Below are positions 4,069 through 7,449 of a DNA stretch of 7,449 nucleotides, in pieces. The notes under the pieces were generated by a model that was not told the DNA's origin, searched no databases, and saw nothing but the letters and a program-made list of their open reading frames with translations. The stretch is from contig JAHEKL010000137.1 in NCBI GenBank assembly GCA_024638345.1, positions 1-7,449 of the forward strand, in the 5' to 3' direction. The position numbers and the translations under genes are program-made. Each line of letters begins with the position of its first letter. Position 1 is the stretch's first letter. This stretch comes from Gammaproteobacteria bacterium (GTDB taxonomy: Bacteria; Gemmatimonadota; Gemmatimonadetes; Longimicrobiales; Gaopeijiaceae).

Positions 4069-7064
4069 GCGATGGATTCGGCAGGCGCGACTTCCTGAAG
4101 GTACTCGGCGTCAGCGGCGCCGGGGCCGGTCTGGTGGGTTGCTCCACGGACCAGGTCGAGAGACTGCTACCGTACGTGAATCCCCCGGAGGAGATCACGC
4201 CCGGTGTCGCGACATGGTACTCGACGGTATGCGGCGAGTGCTCCGCCGGATGCGGTGCGTGGGTGAAGACCCGAGAGGGCCGGGCAATCAAGCTCGAGGG
4301 GAACCCGAACCACGTCATCTCGCAGGGGGCCCTCTGTTCCCGCGGCCAATCCGCCGTTCAGGGCCTTTACGATCCGGATCGGCTGACTCAGCCGATGACT
4401 CGGTCGGAAGACGGCACGCTTCAACCGATTACCTGGGAAGAGGCTGAGTCCGCCTTCACTCAGGCGGTAGCCGGGGCGGGCTCGAATGTCTTGATGATCA
4501 GCGGAAAGACCGGTCCGACTCTAGCGGCTCTCCAGGAGCGGCTGACGACCGCGATCGGCGGCCGGCGGATCGAGTATGACGCCGCGTCCGAGGCCCCCCT
4601 CCGGGAAGCCTCGAGGATGGCCTTCGGCACGGACGCCGTCCCCTCCTTCGATCTCGAGGCCGCAGGCATCGTCTACTCTTTCGGAGCCGACTTCCTCGAG
4701 TCGTGGGTCTCTCCGGTCGAGCATGCCCGAGGCCTCTCGCGCGCCAGCGGGACGGACGATTCCTTCGAGAAGAGCCGGTTCGTCTTCATTGGCCCTCGTC
4801 TGTCTCTGACCGGTCAGAACGCGGACGAGTGGATCCCGACGGAGGCGGGAGCCGAAGGGCTGATCGCGCTCGGAATCGCCAACATCATCGCCTCCAGTGG
4901 CGGGGATGCCGGACCTTACGCCGAGCTCCTGGCGGCCTACGGCCCCCAGGCCGTCTCGACTCAGACCGGGGTTTCCGTCGAAACCCTCCAGGATCTTGCC
5001 GAGCGATTCGTTTCGGAGGGGCCGGGGCTCGCCCTGGGGCCGGGTGTTGCCGGCCAGGGTCGAAATGCGACCGCGGCCAATCTCGCCGTCTTGGTTCTGA
5101 ACGCGGTCGGAGGAGCTCTCGGAACCACACTGCATCCCGAACGACCACATCTCAGTACTACGACGGCGGGCGCCGGCGATCTTCTCGCGGCCATTGGGAC
5201 GCTCGGACAAGCCCAGACGGTGATCCTGCACAACACGAATCCGGCATACACACTTCCATCGAGCGCCGGATTCGTGGAAGCGCTCTCCTCGGTACCGTTC
5301 ACCGTCGCAATCACCGATCGACTGGACGAAACCTCGAGCCAGGCCGACCTGGTCCTGCCCGATCGTCACTTCCTCGAGTCGTGGGGTGACTCGAACCCGA
5401 GACCGGGTCTGTGGGCGATCCAGCAGCCAACGATGCAGCCGGTCCCTCACTTCGATTCCCGGTCGTCCGGGGACGTTCTTCTCGCTCTGGCTCGGGGTCT
5501 CGGACAGGATTTCGGGGCCGAGACCTTCCACGACTACCTGCGGGCATCCTGGACCGAGCTACACGCGGCGTCGGGAATCGCGGAGCCCTTCGAGACGTTC
5601 TGGCGCCGGGCTCTGCAGGAAGGCTCCGTCGAAGTCCCGGTCGCCGAGCTCGCTGCCGGTCTTCAGGCACCCGATCGCGCGCTGAGCTTCGATGCCCCGG
5701 CGCTGGACGGAGAAGGGCTCACCCTGCTCGTCTATCCCTCTTCGAGGTTCGGCGATGGGCGACTCGCCAACCGCTCGTGGCTACAGGAGCTCCCCGACCC
5801 GGTCTCGAAGATCGCCTGGCACTCGTGGATCGAAGTTCATCCGGAGACCGCAGCCGATCTCGGCCTCTCCAGTGGCGACATCGTCAGAGTGACCTCGCCT
5901 CACGGCGAGCTCGAGGTGCCGGTCTGGACCTTCCCCGGCATCCTGCGCACCACGGTGGCCCTTCCCATGGGGGGCGGGCACACCCGTTTCGGCCGGTACG
6001 CAGACAATCGCGGGGTGAATCCCATGAATCTCCTGCCTGCGGAAGCTGAGCAGACCTCAGGCTCGCTCGTCCATCTCGCGACACGTGTCACGTTGGAGCC
6101 CACGGGTGAACGGCGTGGGATAGCTACGATCGAGGGGTCCGCGGATCAGCGGCATCGCCCCATCGCGCCCGCCGTCGAGTTGACCGCGCTTCGGACGGGT
6201 GAGTTCCACGCGGAAGAACATGGGGAGATTCACGAACTTCAGGCCGTGGGAGGGTTCGTCCCCGTGCCCACCGAGGCCGCCCCGGAGGACTTTCCTCTGG
6301 AGGGAGCACGCTACGGGGAGTACGATCCGGACGCGTATCCGCGTTGGGCCATGGCCATCGACCTCGATAAGTGCACCGGATGCTCCGCGTGCATCACCGC
6401 GTGTCAATCCGAGAACAACGTGGCCACGGTCGGCGAGGATCAGATGATGATGGGGCGTGACCTGCATTGGATCCGTCTCGAACGGTTCTATGAGGAGGTC
6501 AACGCAGACGAGCCCGGCCCGGTGGACATCCGCTTCGTTCCGATGCTCTGTCAGCACTGCGGAAACGCGCCGTGCGAGCCGGTCTGCCCCGTGTACGCCG
6601 CCTATCACACTCCCGAGGGCTTGAACGCGCAGGTCTACAATCGATGCGTGGGCACCCGCTACTGTGCGAACAACTGCCCCTACAAGGTGCGGGTCTTCAA
6701 CTGGTACAACTTCTCCGACGTGCCCGAGCCCCTCAACTGGCAGTACAACCCGGACGTCACCGTCCGCAGCCGGGGCGTCATGGAGAAGTGCTCGTTCTGC
6801 GTGCAGCGGATCCGCCAGGCCGAGAACCGAGCGACGCTGGAGGGTCGTGCGCTCCGCGACGGAGACGTGGTCCCGGCATGTCAGCAGAGCTGTCCGGCCG
6901 AGGCGATCGTCTTCGGTAACATTCGAGACCCGAGCTCGCGAGTCGCCCAGTTGTCGGAGAGTGAGCGCACCTACCGGATCTTGGATGTGCTCATCAATAC
7001 GCAGCCGGCCGTGAACTACCTGCGGAAGGTCACCTTCCACCCCGTGGAAGACATCCATGTCTGA
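4065..7064 (+). CDS. actB: ActB: fused molybdopterin-oxidoreductase-like / four-cluster Fe-S subunit of ACIII
   Basis: Seen: 999 aa, the usual size for a fused ActB. The N terminus has a Tat motif (GRRDFLK, 6-12) and a lipobox ending LVGC, with Cys26 as the likely lipid-bearing residue. Residues about 50-680 resemble a bis-MGD molybdoenzyme. CGECSAGC (56-63) plus Cys91 gives C-x2-C-x3-C-x27-C. Around residues 171-173 (YDA), where catalytic members carry a Cys, Sec or Ser metal ligand, I see no clear ligand. The C-terminal part has four ferredoxin-type sites: Cys770/773/776/780; Cys829/832/837/841; Cys861/867/871 with Thr864 in place of a cysteine; and Cys909/912 with Cys939/943. Known: ACIII ActB carries three [4Fe-4S] and one [3Fe-4S] and lacks molybdenum. 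The Thr864 site fits the [3Fe-4S]. It passes electrons from quinol at ActC to ActA outside the membrane. Its end overlaps actC by 8 bp. The retained N-terminal cysteines are the odd point. A polysulfide-reductase-like complex is the alternative. Confidence 0.93.
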   Translation: MSDGFGRRDFLKVLGVSGAGAGLVGCSTDQVERLLPYVNPPEEITPGVATWYSTVCGECSAGCGAWVKTREGRAIKLEGNPNHVISQGALCSRGQSAVQGLYDPDRLTQPMTRSEDGTLQPITWEEAESAFTQAVAGAGSNVLMISGKTGPTLAALQERLTTAIGGRRIEYDAASEAPLREASRMAFGTDAVPSFDLEAAGIVYSFGADFLESWVSPVEHARGLSRASGTDDSFEKSRFVFIGPRLSLTGQNADEWIPTEAGAEGLIALGIANIIASSGGDAGPYAELLAAYGPQAVSTQTGVSVETLQDLAERFVSEGPGLALGPGVAGQGRNATAANLAVLVLNAVGGALGTTLHPERPHLSTTTAGAGDLLAAIGTLGQAQTVILHNTNPAYTLPSSAGFVEALSSVPFTVAITDRLDETSSQADLVLPDRHFLESWGDSNPRPGLWAIQQPTMQPVPHFDSRSSGDVLLALARGLGQDFGAETFHDYLRASWTELHAASGIAEPFETFWRRALQEGSVEVPVAELAAGLQAPDRALSFDAPALDGEGLTLLVYPSSRFGDGRLANRSWLQELPDPVSKIAWHSWIEVHPETAADLGLSSGDIVRVTSPHGELEVPVWTFPGILRTTVALPMGGGHTRFGRYADNRGVNPMNLLPAEAEQTSGSLVHLATRVTLEPTGERRGIATIEGSADQRHRPIAPAVELTALRTGEFHAEEHGEIHELQAVGGFVPVPTEAAPEDFPLEGARYGEYDPDAYPRWAMAIDLDKCTGCSACITACQSENNVATVGEDQMMMGRDLHWIRLERFYEEVNADEPGPVDIRFVPMLCQHCGNAPCEPVCPVYAAYHTPEGLNAQVYNRCVGTRYCANNCPYKVRVFNWYNFSDVPEPLNWQYNPDVTVRSRGVMEKCSFCVQRIRQAENRATLEGRALRDGDVVPACQQSCPAEAIVFGNIRDPSSRVAQLSESERTYRILDVLINTQPAVNYLRKVTFHPVEDIHV

Positions 7065-7449
7065 CCTGACCGTCGAGAGGCAGCGAGGCGCGCAGACCCA
7101 CCCGGACGTTGAGACGTACGGCGAGGTCAATGTCGATATCCTCAAGATGCTCTCGCGACCGGGCAAGCTCTGGTGGTTCCTGTTCGGGTTGGCGGTCGCC
7201 GGTATCGGTCTCCTCGCGTTCTCATGGGGAAATCAGCTCATCAACGGCATCGGGCTGAGCGGACTGAACACACCGGTCGGATGGGGCGTCTACATCACCA
7301 ACTTCGTCTTCTGGGTCGGTATCGCGCACTCGGGCACGCTGATCTCCGCGATTCTCTACCTGTTCCGCGCCAAGTGGAGGCAGTCCATCTACCGCGCGGC
7401 CGAGGCGATGACCGTGTTCGCGGTCATGACAGCGGGGCTTTTTCCGATC
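7057..7449 (+). CDS. actC: ActC: NrfD-like quinol-binding membrane subunit of ACIII (5' part)
   Basis: Only the first 131 codons are inside the window; the frame is open at the right edge. The start ATG at 7057 overlaps the actB stop by 8 bp, and GGAAG at 7046-7050 lies 6 nt upstream. Seen: a hydrophilic cytoplasmic-type N terminus (1-36), a first membrane helix at about 38-58 (LWWFLFGLAVAGIGLLAFSW), then a second at about 76-102. The second contains TNFVFWVGIAHSGTLISA with His91, followed by a basic loop and the start of a third helix at about 113-131. This pattern is that of the NrfD/PsrC family as found in ACIII. Known: ActC is a multi-spanning subunit that binds quinol and hands electrons to ActB, and may take part in proton transfer. 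ActF, the related second NrfD-like subunit, is expected further downstream. The gene order A-B-C supports ActC. Confidence 0.92.
   Translation, partial: MSDLTVERQRGAQTHPDVETYGEVNVDILKMLSRPGKLWWFLFGLAVAGIGLLAFSWGNQLINGIGLSGLNTPVGWGVYITNFVFWVGIAHSGTLISAILYLFRAKWRQSIYRAAEAMTVFAVMTAGLFPI

Noticed and set aside
4521..5531. 336-codon minus-strand open frame opposite actB
   Set aside because: Arg/Gly-rich shadow of actB with no recognisable motif or ribosome-binding site.
4065..7064. Catalytic molybdenum enzyme such as formate dehydrogenase or polysulfide reductase
   Set aside because: The protein is a fusion of the catalytic-like and Fe-S halves, has no clear metal-ligand residue, and sits between a pentahaem cytochrome and an NrfD-like gene in the ACIII order. 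A small doubt remains because the N-terminal cysteines are kept.
6057..7166. 369-codon minus-strand open frame opposite actB and actC
   Set aside because: It lies antisense to cysteine-motif coding sequence whose sense strand is unambiguous. Long antisense frames are normal in high-GC DNA.

Overview
The window is GC-rich and densely coding, with no sign of mobile elements, CRISPR or RNA genes. It holds two functional blocks separated by two small minus-strand genes. The combination of an alternative complex III (ACIII) operon, a Tat lipoprotein ActB and high GC fits a non-model aerobic or facultative bacterium. Gemmatimonadota or a related deep lineage is my best guess, but this is an inference from gene content and is weakly held.

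Left block (about 1-2561, + strand): a LuxE-family acyl-protein synthetase overlaps a LuxC-family acyl-CoA/acyl-protein reductase by 4 bp (GTGA). Together these would activate a fatty acid with ATP and reduce the cysteine-bound acyl group to an aldehyde. No luciferase (luxAB), luxD or flavin reductase is visible here, so the product is probably an aldehyde for something other than light. The upstream neighbours lie outside the window.

Middle (2574-3232, - strand): a 63-aa AbrB/SpoVT-type DNA-binding protein converges on luxC with only 12 bp between the stop codons. Upstream of it, after a 167-bp gap, lies an unrecognised 99-aa protein. A perfect 9-bp hairpin sits inside the 3' end of the abrB-like gene, and a smaller inverted repeat spans the two convergent stops.

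Right block (3233-7449, + strand): a 210-bp divergent intergenic region carries a plausible sigma70-type promoter (TTGACG, 17 bp, TAACTT). It is followed by actA (exported pentahaem cytochrome c), actB (fused molybdopterin-oxidoreductase-like and four-cluster Fe-S protein, Tat lipoprotein) and the start of actC (NrfD-like membrane quinol-binding subunit, cut by the window end). This is the start of an ACIII operon, which replaces cytochrome bc1 as quinol:electron-acceptor oxidoreductase. Electrons would pass from quinol at ActC through the ActB clusters and ActA haems to a downstream carrier or oxidase. actD-F would be expected past the right edge.

Points worth a second look: the four-cysteine motif kept in the otherwise cofactor-free N-terminal half of ActB; a tiny ORF that bridges actA and actB with stop/start overlaps at both ends and has its own strong internal ribosome-binding site; the luciferase-free luxEC pair; and the unknown 99-aa gene transcribed divergently from the respiratory operon. 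I see no clear evidence of a wholly new system.
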